Source of the DNA: CAYMCQ01 sp964389025
GTDB taxonomy: Bacteria; Verrucomicrobiota; Verrucomicrobiia; Limisphaerales; CAYMCQ01
Assembly (NCBI GenBank): GCA_964389025.1
Contig: CAYMCQ010000018.1
Location: forward strand, 1-61,675
DNA: 61,675 nucleotides
Direction: 5' to 3'
Both the position numbers and the translations under genes were made by a program. Positions 26,706 through 35,371 of this stretch are shown here, piece by piece (position 1 is the stretch's first letter; the number at the start of each line of letters is the position of its first letter). The notes below the pieces were generated by a model. It saw nothing but the letters and a program-made list of their open reading frames with translations. It was not told where the DNA came from and ran no database searches.

Positions 26706-28177
<1,472 letters not shown>

Positions 28178-28335
28178 AAGCTTTTGCCTCGGCTAAAAGT
28201 TTTCAGTTCGAGTGGGTCATTATCCTGATTTTACGCCAGGTTCGCGTCTGCGCAACGCCTAAATCAACTCGCCAAACCATCAATGGCTGCCAACCGGCAT
28301 GTCGCGCCAGCCGGGCGGCCAATCCGTAATCCGAT

Positions 28336-28638
28336 TCAACCTTTGACCGGGATCGACTTCAAGACCTTCCCGGCACACTCGGGGCAGATGCCGTGCGAGG
28401 CGGGGCGTCCGGTTTTCTCCGTGAAATGTTGCTCCAGCGAAAGCCATTGGTTTTTGTATTCGATTTTGCGGCACCACGCGCACACGTGGAAAAAACTTTC
28501 AAGATAACTGAGCCGCGAGACGACGCGATACACTTTGTAGGCTGAAAACGCCCAGAGGAGCAGAATCACCACCGTCACGGTGACTGTCCGGTTCACGTCC
28601 AATTCGCGATTCTGGCAACCGAGCAGAACATGGGACAA
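28336..28638 (-). CDS. Small membrane-anchored zinc-ribbon protein
   Basis: A 100-residue protein with one N-terminal membrane helix (VTVTVVILLLWAFSAYKVY) and a C-terminal domain with CAWCRKI and HGICPECAGK, a CxxC...CxxC zinc ribbon that also occurs at the C-terminus of signalling proteins. The start at 28638 overlaps the divergent gene by 9 bp; a GTG (VNRTVTVTV) about 42 bp further in would remove the overlap. Function unknown. Confidence 0.65.
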   Translation of the reverse strand: MSHVLLGCQNRELDVNRTVTVTVVILLLWAFSAYKVYRVVSRLSYLESFFHVCAWCRKIEYKNQWLSLEQHFTEKTGRPASHGICPECAGKVLKSIPVKG

Positions 28639-28869
28639 ATCAAAGGCTTTTTATTTCTGCTGCTCGGCATCGCCGCCGCGACGCTGCTGGTGCTGGAGCA
28701 GCCGACGGCGAAGGTCATTTTGTTGCTGGCGTTGACTGTCTGGTGTTTCTGCCGCGCCTATTACTTCGCGTTCTACGTCATTGAGAAATACGTTGATCCG
28801 TCCTACAAGTTTTCAGGCTTGGTGTCCTTCGCAAAATACATGATGCGGCGATGCGGAAAAAATTCATAG
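28630..28869 (+). CDS. Small two-helix membrane protein
   Basis: A 79-residue protein with hydrophobic stretches FLFLLLGIAAATLLVLEQPT and VILLLALTVWCFCRAYYFAF, and a basic C-terminus. It is divergent from the zinc-ribbon protein and 35 bp before the ACT protein gene on the same strand. No family recognised. Confidence 0.6.
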   Translation: MGQIKGFLFLLLGIAAATLLVLEQPTAKVILLLALTVWCFCRAYYFAFYVIEKYVDPSYKFSGLVSFAKYMMRRCGKNS

Positions 28870-28904
28870 CCTGAAATCCGAAAGCGGCTACGTTATTGAA
28901 CGTT

Positions 28905-29360
28905 ATGGCTGTCAAATCCATTCCAGCCCGGCGGTCAGACGCGGTGAAGCAATTTTCCGTTTTTACTCCCAATCGCCTCGGTCGGCTTCACGATCTCATG
29001 GCCATGCTCGGCGCTCATGATGTTCATGTGCTCGCCCTGATGGTGTTGGACACGACCGACAGCTCGATCATTCGCTTCGTCGTTGACGATCCCGATCGCG
29101 CGCGGGATTTGCTCCTTGAAAAAGGATTTCCATTCACCGAAAGCGAGTTGCTTGCCGTTGAAGTCGAGGTGACACGCCTCAATGAAGTCGTCGCCGCGTT
29201 TCTCGGCGCCGAACTGAACATCAATTATCTCTACTCGTTCATCCCCCATCCGCAGGGCAAATCCATCCTCGGCCTGAGCATGGAGGACAACGAACTCGCC
29301 GAATCCGTCCTCACGCGCCACCAGTTCCGCATCTTGAAGCAATCAGACATCTCGCGGTGA
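28905..29360 (+). CDS. ACT-domain protein
   Basis: A 151-residue protein with an ACT fold at the N-terminus (QFSVFTPNRLGRLHDLMAML, with the PNRLG ligand turn) and a second, more diverged one (VTRLNEVVAAFLGAELNINY). It is a distant relative of the tandem ACT protein at 13592-13984: both have the N-I-N/E-Y segment in the second half and a similar length. Probably an amino-acid-responsive regulator. The ATG at 28905 is preferred over a TTG at 28896. Confidence 0.82.
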   Translation: MAVKSIPARRSDAVKQFSVFTPNRLGRLHDLMAMLGAHDVHVLALMVLDTTDSSIIRFVVDDPDRARDLLLEKGFPFTESELLAVEVEVTRLNEVVAAFLGAELNINYLYSFIPHPQGKSILGLSMEDNELAESVLTRHQFRILKQSDISR

Positions 29361-29419
29361 ACCGCTTTTCGGATTGACGAGTCCCTTTTTGATTTATTTC
29401 TCCTGGAATTTTCATTTCA

Positions 29420-29459
29420 AAAATAAAAACGCCGACTCCATTTCGTGAAGTCGGCGTTC
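29420..29459 (-). terminator. Rho-independent terminator of the YlbF-family gene
   Basis: Read on the minus strand, AACGCCGACT and AGTCGGCGTT form a 10-bp stem with a TCACGAAATGG-like loop followed by TTTTTATTTTT. It lies 20 bp past the stop at 29479. On the plus strand it has no U-run, so it serves mainly the minus-strand gene. Confidence 0.85.
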
Positions 29460-29478
29460 GATTGAAGAACCAATTGCT

Positions 29479-29892
29479 TCAGTGATGACAGCCACAGCCG
29501 CTTCCGCATCCGCCTGAATCCAGTTCCTCCGCGCCGGGCACGCGCCCAAGTTCAAGCGTCTTGCTCAAGAGCTTGTTGACCGTCTCTTGGAATTCGTGCA
29601 TCTGCTCCTGCGCGTCGAGGAAGCCGCGCGCGACGGGATTGGCGAGCAACGCATCGCGCTCTTTTTCAAAGGTGGAAATCTCCTCGCCGGTCAACGGCAA
29701 CGCCTGCTGCTGCTTTTGCTGGAGCGCCTGGCCTTTGAGGGTGAGGCCGTCATATTGCGCGCGCGATTTGTCGTCGGCGAGAAAGGCTTCGATGTTTTTT
29801 CGCGCGGCTTGATATTCAGGCTGTTCGAGAATTGCCTCGCAAAGCTCGCGGGTTTTTTGGGTGACTGTGCTTTCTTCAATTGTGGTTTGCAT
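29479..29892 (-). CDS. YlbF/YmcA-family protein with Cys-rich tail
   Basis: A 137-residue protein. The helical YlbF domain (TRELCEAILEQPEYQAARKN, then LDAQEQMHEFQETVNKLLS) spans most of the length. It ends with GGCGSGCGCHH, a possible Fe-S or metal-binding tail. In Bacillus the YlbF-YmcA-YaaT complex carries Fe-S clusters and controls RNase Y; whether this single protein does so is unknown. The ATG at 29892 is chosen because the upstream extension is not protein-like. It is transcribed divergently from anmK and has its own terminator. Confidence 0.85.
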   Translation of the reverse strand: MQTTIEESTVTQKTRELCEAILEQPEYQAARKNIEAFLADDKSRAQYDGLTLKGQALQQKQQQALPLTGEEISTFEKERDALLANPVARGFLDAQEQMHEFQETVNKLLSKTLELGRVPGAEELDSGGCGSGCGCHH

Positions 29893-30010
29893 AATTTCTT
29901 GGCGGCAATACAACACACTTGCGGGACAAAAGCAATCGAATGTTCGGCAAATTCCAGGAAATAAATTCGCCAAACTTGTTTGCCAGCCCGGTTTTCCCTA
30001 CGCTCGCGTC

Positions 30011-31195
30011 GTGCGAAATAAAAATGGCCGCGCCCAATTCATCGTCGGTCTCATGTCCGGCACGTCGGCGGATGGCATTGACGCCGCCGTCGCGAAAATC
30101 TCCGGCAGCGGGCGCGGATTGAAGGCTCGGCTCGTCGCGCATTCGCACCAACCCTTTTCGCCAAAACTTCGCGGACAAATTCTGCGCGTTTGCCTGCACG
30201 GAACTGTGGCGGAGATTTGCGAACTGAATTTTCTTCTTGGTGAACATTTCGCGCGCGCGGCGCTCGCTGTGATTCGCAAGGCGAAACTCAAACCACGCGA
30301 CATCGCGGCGATTGGCTCGCACGGCCAGACGATTCATCATCTGCCAAACGCAAGAAATCCCTCGACGCTGCAAATCGGCGAACCGGCGGTGATCGCCGAG
30401 CGGACTGGCATCACAACCATCGCCGATTTTCGCGTCCGCGACATGGCGGCGGGCGGACAAGGTGCGCCGCTCGTGCCGTATGCCGATTGGGTTTTGTTCG
30501 CCAACGACAAACGTCCGCGCATCGTTCAAAACATCGGCGGCATCGGCAACCTGACTTTCCTGAAACCCGGCGCGAGGCTGGCTGATGTCATCGCCTTCGA
30601 CACCGGCCCGGGAAACATGGTGATTGACGCAGTCGTGACTAAGCTGAGTCGCGGGAAGAAAACTTTCGATCTCAACGGACTGTGGGCTGCGCGCGGCAAA
30701 GTTTCGGAAAAACTGCTGTGTGAAATGATGCGACACTCGTTCATCCGCCGCACACCGCCAAAGACAACTGGCCGCGAGGAATTCGGCGAGCCGTTCGTCC
30801 GTGAATTTCTGTCGCGCGCAAAAAAAATGCGTCTAGTTGAAGCCGACATTGTCGCAACCTCGGCCGCCTTCACCGCTGCCAGCATCGCGGACGCTTACGA
30901 GCGATTTGTTTTTCCGAAACTTGCGCTGAAATCCATTTGCAGACTTCAGGTCATTCTCGGCGGCGGTGGCGCGAAAAATCCTGTGCTGCGCGAAATGCTG
31001 GCGGAGCGGCTCGGCGTCGGAAATATTCTCACACACGACGATTTTGGAATCTCCGATTCGGCGAAGGAAGCACTGGCGTTTGCGATTCTCGCGCACGAAA
31101 CATTGCGCGGGCGTCCGTCAAATGTTCCGTCTGCGACAGGTGCGCGCCGGGCAGTTGTCCTCGGAAAAATTGTTCCAGGCAACTCAGGCGCTTAG
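30011..31195 (+). CDS. anmK: Anhydro-N-acetylmuramic acid kinase
   Basis: A 394-residue protein with a GTG start. The ATPase-fold motif FIVGLMSGTSADGIDAAVA opens the protein, then IGSHGQTIHHLP, IADFRVRDMAAGGQGAPLVP, QNIGGIGNLTFL and FDTGPGNMVID, all AnmK hallmarks. It cleaves and phosphorylates 1,6-anhydro-MurNAc to MurNAc-6-P during cell wall recycling in the cytoplasm. No good ribosome binding site is seen, so the start is judged from homology. Its 3' end overlaps the convergent gene by 12 bp. Confidence 0.95.
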   Translation: MRNKNGRAQFIVGLMSGTSADGIDAAVAKISGSGRGLKARLVAHSHQPFSPKLRGQILRVCLHGTVAEICELNFLLGEHFARAALAVIRKAKLKPRDIAAIGSHGQTIHHLPNARNPSTLQIGEPAVIAERTGITTIADFRVRDMAAGGQGAPLVPYADWVLFANDKRPRIVQNIGGIGNLTFLKPGARLADVIAFDTGPGNMVIDAVVTKLSRGKKTFDLNGLWAARGKVSEKLLCEMMRHSFIRRTPPKTTGREEFGEPFVREFLSRAKKMRLVEADIVATSAAFTAASIADAYERFVFPKLALKSICRLQVILGGGGAKNPVLREMLAERLGVGNILTHDDFGISDSAKEALAFAILAHETLRGRPSNVPSATGARRAVVLGKIVPGNSGA

Positions 31196-31729
31196 GAATT
31201 CCAACAAGATTTCCGTTTCAATCCGCTGGATTTCGCGCGCCAGTTTGCGATGCGGATCAGTTGCAGGACGCTGCCCGGCGCGTTCGCAAAAATCCACGAA
31301 GGCAATTGAATTCCATTGGCCCTTCGGAATCAGTTTCGGCTTGAGATCGGTTGCTCCGGTTGAATCAAGCAAATCGCCGACGCGCCGCGCGATTTCAGGA
31401 AAGCTCGCGTGATTGCCGACGCGGTGAAACCAATACTTCGCGTTGCTGTAATCCGGCTCGCGCCGGTGCATGATGCCGTGGACGAAACTGCCGTCGCTCG
31501 TTTCAATGTCCTGCGCAATGACGTGGGCCGCATCCAGATGATCGTGCCAGAGCAAGGCAAGCGAGCGGATGAGGTTTTGCGAGCGCGGTGAAAGTCTGCT
31601 TCCGGCGAGGCTTGCGTCGAGCGCGCGATTCAAGTCAGCCTCGGACAAAACTTCATCTCGCGGTTCCGGCCCAAGCTCCGGCGGCTCGGTTGTTTGGAAA
31701 AGTTTCTCCAGCCCGGCGGGAATTTTCAT
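31184..31729 (-). CDS. Conserved hypothetical protein
   Basis: A 181-residue soluble protein. The core LLWHDHLDAAHVIAQDIE and SFVHGIMHRREPDYSNAKYW (His- and Asp-rich) suggests metal binding. The start ATG overlaps the stop of the upstream glycerophosphodiesterase gene (ATGA), so they are co-translated. The protein appears conserved in style, but I do not recognise a named family. Its end overlaps anmK by 12 bp. Confidence 0.7.
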   Translation of the reverse strand: MKIPAGLEKLFQTTEPPELGPEPRDEVLSEADLNRALDASLAGSRLSPRSQNLIRSLALLWHDHLDAAHVIAQDIETSDGSFVHGIMHRREPDYSNAKYWFHRVGNHASFPEIARRVGDLLDSTGATDLKPKLIPKGQWNSIAFVDFCERAGQRPATDPHRKLAREIQRIETEILLEFLSA

Positions 31730-32637
31730 TTCTTTGCGGATCGCAACGCCAAAGTTTTCCAGATCAAAGAGGTGTTGTCGCTTGTGATGCCGTCAACACC
31801 CATGTCGAGAAGCAGATTCGCGGTCGCCGGGTCGTTGATCGTGTAAATCCAGACCTTCAGCCCGCGTTTGTGCGCGAGGTCAACGGCTTCTTTCGTCACC
31901 ATCTGGTTCCAGTGAACGGCGCGCGCGCCGGTGTCTTTCATTTCGTCCAGCCACTTCTCGCTCAGAACTTTCTCCGCGGCGGAAAGTTTCCTGCCGTCGT
32001 CACGCGAACCCGGCGGGCCTATCGCTGCCAAAACCTGCTCGGGCGCGAGCTTGTGGAAGTCGCGCAAATAATCCCAGTAAAACGAATGCACGACGACGCG
32101 GTTGATGAGATTTTTTTCGCGCAAGATTTTCACGCACGTCGCGGCGTCGCCGGCCTTGCGTTCGATGGCGGTCACGCCGCCGCTGCCTTGAATTGCGTCA
32201 AGCGCCTCAACAAGCGTGGGAATCTTCGCGCTTCTGTATTTCGCGTCAAACCAGCTTCCGGCGTCGAGAGCTTTGATTTCAGTCAGGGTTTTCGCGGCGA
32301 CTTGGATGGCCGTTGCGCCCCAAAGTTGCCGCGCATCGGTTGTGCGATCCAAAGTCGCATCGTGAATGACGACGGGAACTCCTTCCTTGCTGTGATGATA
32401 ATCCAATTCGACGAGGTCAGCGCCAGCCGTCATCGCAAACTGAAACGACGGCAGCGTGTTCTCCGGCGCAATTTTGCAGAAGCCGCGATGGCCAATGACG
32501 AGCGGACGTTTGAGCGTGAGCAAATTTAACGCAGGCAGATTGGCTTCGTCGGCGTTCAGACTTGTTGTCATCGGCAGAAGACTAACACAGAACAAGGCGA
32601 ACAGGCTTCGTTTGGGAAAAAATTTTCTGAAAAACAT
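31726..32637 (-). CDS. Exported glycerophosphodiester phosphodiesterase
   Basis: A 303-residue protein with a signal peptide (FFPKRSLFALFCVSLLPMTT, cleavage near LNADEA). The GDPD TIM barrel shows IGHRG...APENT, VELDYHHSKEGVPVVIHD, and the late barrel strands VWIYTINDPATANLLLDMGV and DGITSDN. It hydrolyses glycerophosphodiesters to glycerol-3-phosphate and an alcohol, probably in the periplasm. It overlaps the next gene by 4 bp. Its 5' region is bordered by a GGAGCGCGGC palindrome. Confidence 0.93.
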   Translation of the reverse strand: MFFRKFFPKRSLFALFCVSLLPMTTSLNADEANLPALNLLTLKRPLVIGHRGFCKIAPENTLPSFQFAMTAGADLVELDYHHSKEGVPVVIHDATLDRTTDARQLWGATAIQVAAKTLTEIKALDAGSWFDAKYRSAKIPTLVEALDAIQGSGGVTAIERKAGDAATCVKILREKNLINRVVVHSFYWDYLRDFHKLAPEQVLAAIGPPGSRDDGRKLSAAEKVLSEKWLDEMKDTGARAVHWNQMVTKEAVDLAHKRGLKVWIYTINDPATANLLLDMGVDGITSDNTSLIWKTLALRSAKK

Positions 32638-32680
32638 GATGGCGAAGTTCTTTTGTTTCCGTCGCGTTCGCAAGCGAAAA

Positions 32681-32787
32681 GGAGCGCGGCGTTTACGCCG
32701 CTTCACATTTCGACCGCCAGCAAGCTGAGAGATAACACCGGTGTCTCGCCGAATTTTCAAGTTGAAGCGGCCTGAAAGCCGCGCTCC
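32681..32787. repeat. Palindromic repeat, family F, between divergent genes
   Basis: GGAGCGCGGCGTTTACGCCG (32681 onward) and CGGCCTGAAAGCCGCGCTCC (ending 32787) are inverted arms, each containing its own small hairpin. It occupies the divergent promoter region of the glycerophosphodiesterase and sulP genes. Confidence 0.82.
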
Positions 32788-32869
32788 GTCGAAATTTATT
32801 TGTCTTTTCGGAACTCTTTCTGCAACATCGCCAGACTGCGGCTGGTTTTGCCGATTGTTTTTTGAACAA

Positions 32870-34672
32870 ATGAATTTTCGTATTTCGTTTCGACCGAAGC
32901 TGGTAACAGCGCTGAAGAATTATTCGCGCGAAACGTTTTTTGCCGACCTCGTCGCCGGCGTGACGGTGGGAATCGTGGCGCTGCCGCTGGCAATGGCGTT
33001 TGCCATCGCGGCGGGCGTGCCGCCGCAGGCGGGAATTTTCACGGCGGTGATTGCGGGTTTCATCATTTCGTCGCTGGGCGGCACGAAAGTCAGCGTCGGC
33101 GGACCGACCGGCGCATTTATCGTCATCCTCTACGGCATTTACGCCAAATACGGCGCGGAGAATCTGGCGATTTGCACGGTCATGGCCGGCGTAATTTTAT
33201 TCATCATGGGCGCAGCGCGGCTCGGCACGATGATAAAATTCATTCCCTATCCGGTGACGATGGGTTTCACGTCGGGAATCGCGGTGCTGATTTTCACGAC
33301 GCAAATCAAAGACTTCTTCGGATTGAAAGTGGACAAAGTGCCGTCCGAGTTCGTCGAGAAAATGAAAGTCCTGGTCGAGCACGCTGGAACGGTTCAATGG
33401 ATGACGCTCGCGCTGGCGGTTGCGTCTCTTGCGATAATTCTTTTCTGGCCCAAGTCCTGGCAGCGGCGCGTGCCCGGTTCGATTGTCGCGCTAGTGCTCG
33501 GCACAGTCGTCGTAATTTTGTTTCCCTCGTTGCAAGTTGAAACCATCGGCACAAAATTTGGCGGCATTCCGCAAGCCTTGCCTCACCCACACTTTCCGGC
33601 GTTGTCGTGGGAAAATATCCGCCAGCTATTTCAGCCTGCCACCACCATCGCATTGCTCGCGGCGATTGAATCGCTGCTCTGCGCGGTAGTTGCCGATGGA
33701 ATGGTGGACGACCGCCACGATTCGAACCAGGAACTCATGGCGCAAGGCATCGCCAACATCGTCAGCCCGATCTTCGGCGGCATCGCTGCAACAGGCGCGA
33801 TTGCCCGCACCGCGACAAACGTGAAATGCGGCGCTCGCACGCCGGTGGCCGGAATGATTCACGCCGTAACGCTGCTCATCATCATTCTTGCCGCCGCGCC
33901 GCTCGCGAAATTCATTCCGCTCGCCACGCTCAGCGCCGTGCTCGTCAACGTCGCCCTTAACATGGGCGAGTGGCATAACTTTGCCCGCGTTCCCAAGTGG
34001 CCGCGCAGCGATGCCGCTGTGTTTCTCACCGCCTTTGCGCTGACGGTTGTTGTGGACCTGACGGTAGCAGTCGAAATCGGAATGGTCATGGCCGCAGTCT
34101 TGTTCATCAAACGCGTTTCTGAAACCACACAAATCACAGCCGTGGACGAGGCGACCGAGACAGAAGGCCCGCAGCATTCGCTCGTTGGCAAAGAAATTCC
34201 CAAGGGCGTGATGATCTATCGCATCTTCGGCTCGTTCTTTTTCGGCGCGGTGGACAAGTTGGAAAGCGCGCTCAAGCGCGAAAAGAAGGAGCCGGACGTG
34301 CTCATCCTGCGTATGAGAAAAGTTTTGGCGATGGACGCGACGGGCCTGAACGCGCTGGAAGACCTTTACGAGCGATTGCATCGCCGGAAAAAACATCTCG
34401 TATTGAGCGGGCCGCACACGCAGCCTTTGTTCATGATGGACAAGGCGGGCTTTCTCGAAAAGCTCGGCAAGGAAAACATTTGCGCGAACATTGAGCTTTC
34501 ACTGGCGCGCGCAAGAGAGATTCTCGGCTTGCCGCAATTGCCATTGTCGCGCGATCCATTGGAAGACGAACGACGGAAAATCGAAACCGCGCGTCAGGAA
34601 CTGGCGACAGCGGTCGAACGCGCCGGCAAAGTTCTTAACGGCGGAAAAAGTATTCGCGAAGCGGACGAGTGA
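32870..34672 (+). CDS. SulP-family inorganic anion transporter with STAS domain
   Basis: A 600-residue protein. The SulP membrane domain (about 12 helices, starting FADLVAGVTVGIVALPLAMA) includes KVSVGGPTGAFIVILYGIY and ATGAIARTATNVKCGARTPV. The C-terminal STAS domain begins near IYRIFGSFFFGAVDKLESAL and has the conserved LAMDATGLNALEDLYERL. SulP carriers take up sulfate, bicarbonate or dicarboxylates; selectivity cannot be read. The next gene starts 3 bp after its stop, and all following genes overlap or abut. It is therefore the first gene of an eight-gene unit with a hydrogenase-4-like complex. Confidence 0.93.
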   Translation: MNFRISFRPKLVTALKNYSRETFFADLVAGVTVGIVALPLAMAFAIAAGVPPQAGIFTAVIAGFIISSLGGTKVSVGGPTGAFIVILYGIYAKYGAENLAICTVMAGVILFIMGAARLGTMIKFIPYPVTMGFTSGIAVLIFTTQIKDFFGLKVDKVPSEFVEKMKVLVEHAGTVQWMTLALAVASLAIILFWPKSWQRRVPGSIVALVLGTVVVILFPSLQVETIGTKFGGIPQALPHPHFPALSWENIRQLFQPATTIALLAAIESLLCAVVADGMVDDRHDSNQELMAQGIANIVSPIFGGIAATGAIARTATNVKCGARTPVAGMIHAVTLLIIILAAAPLAKFIPLATLSAVLVNVALNMGEWHNFARVPKWPRSDAAVFLTAFALTVVVDLTVAVEIGMVMAAVLFIKRVSETTQITAVDEATETEGPQHSLVGKEIPKGVMIYRIFGSFFFGAVDKLESALKREKKEPDVLILRMRKVLAMDATGLNALEDLYERLHRRKKHLVLSGPHTQPLFMMDKAGFLEKLGKENICANIELSLARAREILGLPQLPLSRDPLEDERRKIETARQELATAVERAGKVLNGGKSIREADE

Positions 34673-34675
34673 ACC

Positions 34676-35371
34676 ATGTATCTGAATGTCATCCAGCTTG
34701 CGGAATCGTTCGGCGTCGAAGAAAGCGTCGTTGAAAGCTGGGTTCGCAAAGAGGGCTTGCCGTCCGTAGCCGATCGTGGGCGGCTTCTTTTTGACCGCGC
34801 GGAAGTCGTGGCATGGGCTGCGGCCCGAGGCATGGCTGCCAAAGCAGGCTTCCTTGCTTCAACAAAAATTTCAAGCACGGCACTTCGGCTTGAACCTCTG
34901 TTGCGCGCGGGTGGAATCTGGCGCGACGTTCCTTCGGCCAAAGTCCGTGAGACGCTCGAAACGGTCGTTGCCAAACTTCCCGGCGCAACATCTCCAGTGC
35001 GGCAACTTCTCGCGCAACGTTTGCGTGCGCCTGATGGAATTTCCTGGGCGGCGGTCGGCGGCAGTCTCGCGCTGCCGCATTTGCGAACGCCGGTCGCACT
35101 CGGACGCGATGCCGGTGCGCTCGCGATTCTGATTTTGCACGACGCATTGCCGTTGAGCGAACCAGCCCCGGATGACAAGCCCATCACACGGCTGTTGTTC
35201 TTCATCGCGCCGTCGCCGCGTGCGCACCTGGATTTGCTGGCGCAACTGAGCACCGCTCTCACGCGAGGCAATCTGCGCCGCTTCGTTCTCGAAGGCGCTT
35301 CCGATGACCAAATCTTCACCGCGCTCGCTGACGCGGAAGCGACAATCGCCGCCAAGGAGACTAAAACATGA
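34676..35371 (+). CDS. HTH-PTS EIIA(Ntr) fusion protein
   Basis: A 231-residue protein. Residues 1-60 are a MerR/excisionase-like DNA-binding helix-turn-helix (VIQLAESFGVEESVVESWV, RKEGLPSVADRGRLLFDRAE). Residues 75-225 are a fructose/nitrogen-type PTS EIIA domain, with the phosphorylatable His135 in GGSLALPHLRTPV and the segment LLFFIAPSPRAHLDLLAQLS. The fusion suggests a phosphorylation-controlled switch for the complex genes around it, but no PTS phosphodonor lies in the window. It is sandwiched between sulP (3-bp gap) and hyfB (ATGA overlap). Confidence 0.88.
   Translation: MYLNVIQLAESFGVEESVVESWVRKEGLPSVADRGRLLFDRAEVVAWAAARGMAAKAGFLASTKISSTALRLEPLLRAGGIWRDVPSAKVRETLETVVAKLPGATSPVRQLLAQRLRAPDGISWAAVGGSLALPHLRTPVALGRDAGALAILILHDALPLSEPAPDDKPITRLLFFIAPSPRAHLDLLAQLSTALTRGNLRRFVLEGASDDQIFTALADAEATIAAKETKT

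Noticed and set aside
32856..32870. TTGTTTTTTGAACAA as a Rex operator before sulP
   Set aside because: It is palindromic at the ends but lacks the TTGTGAA...TTCACAA core and overlaps the start codon; too weak to call.
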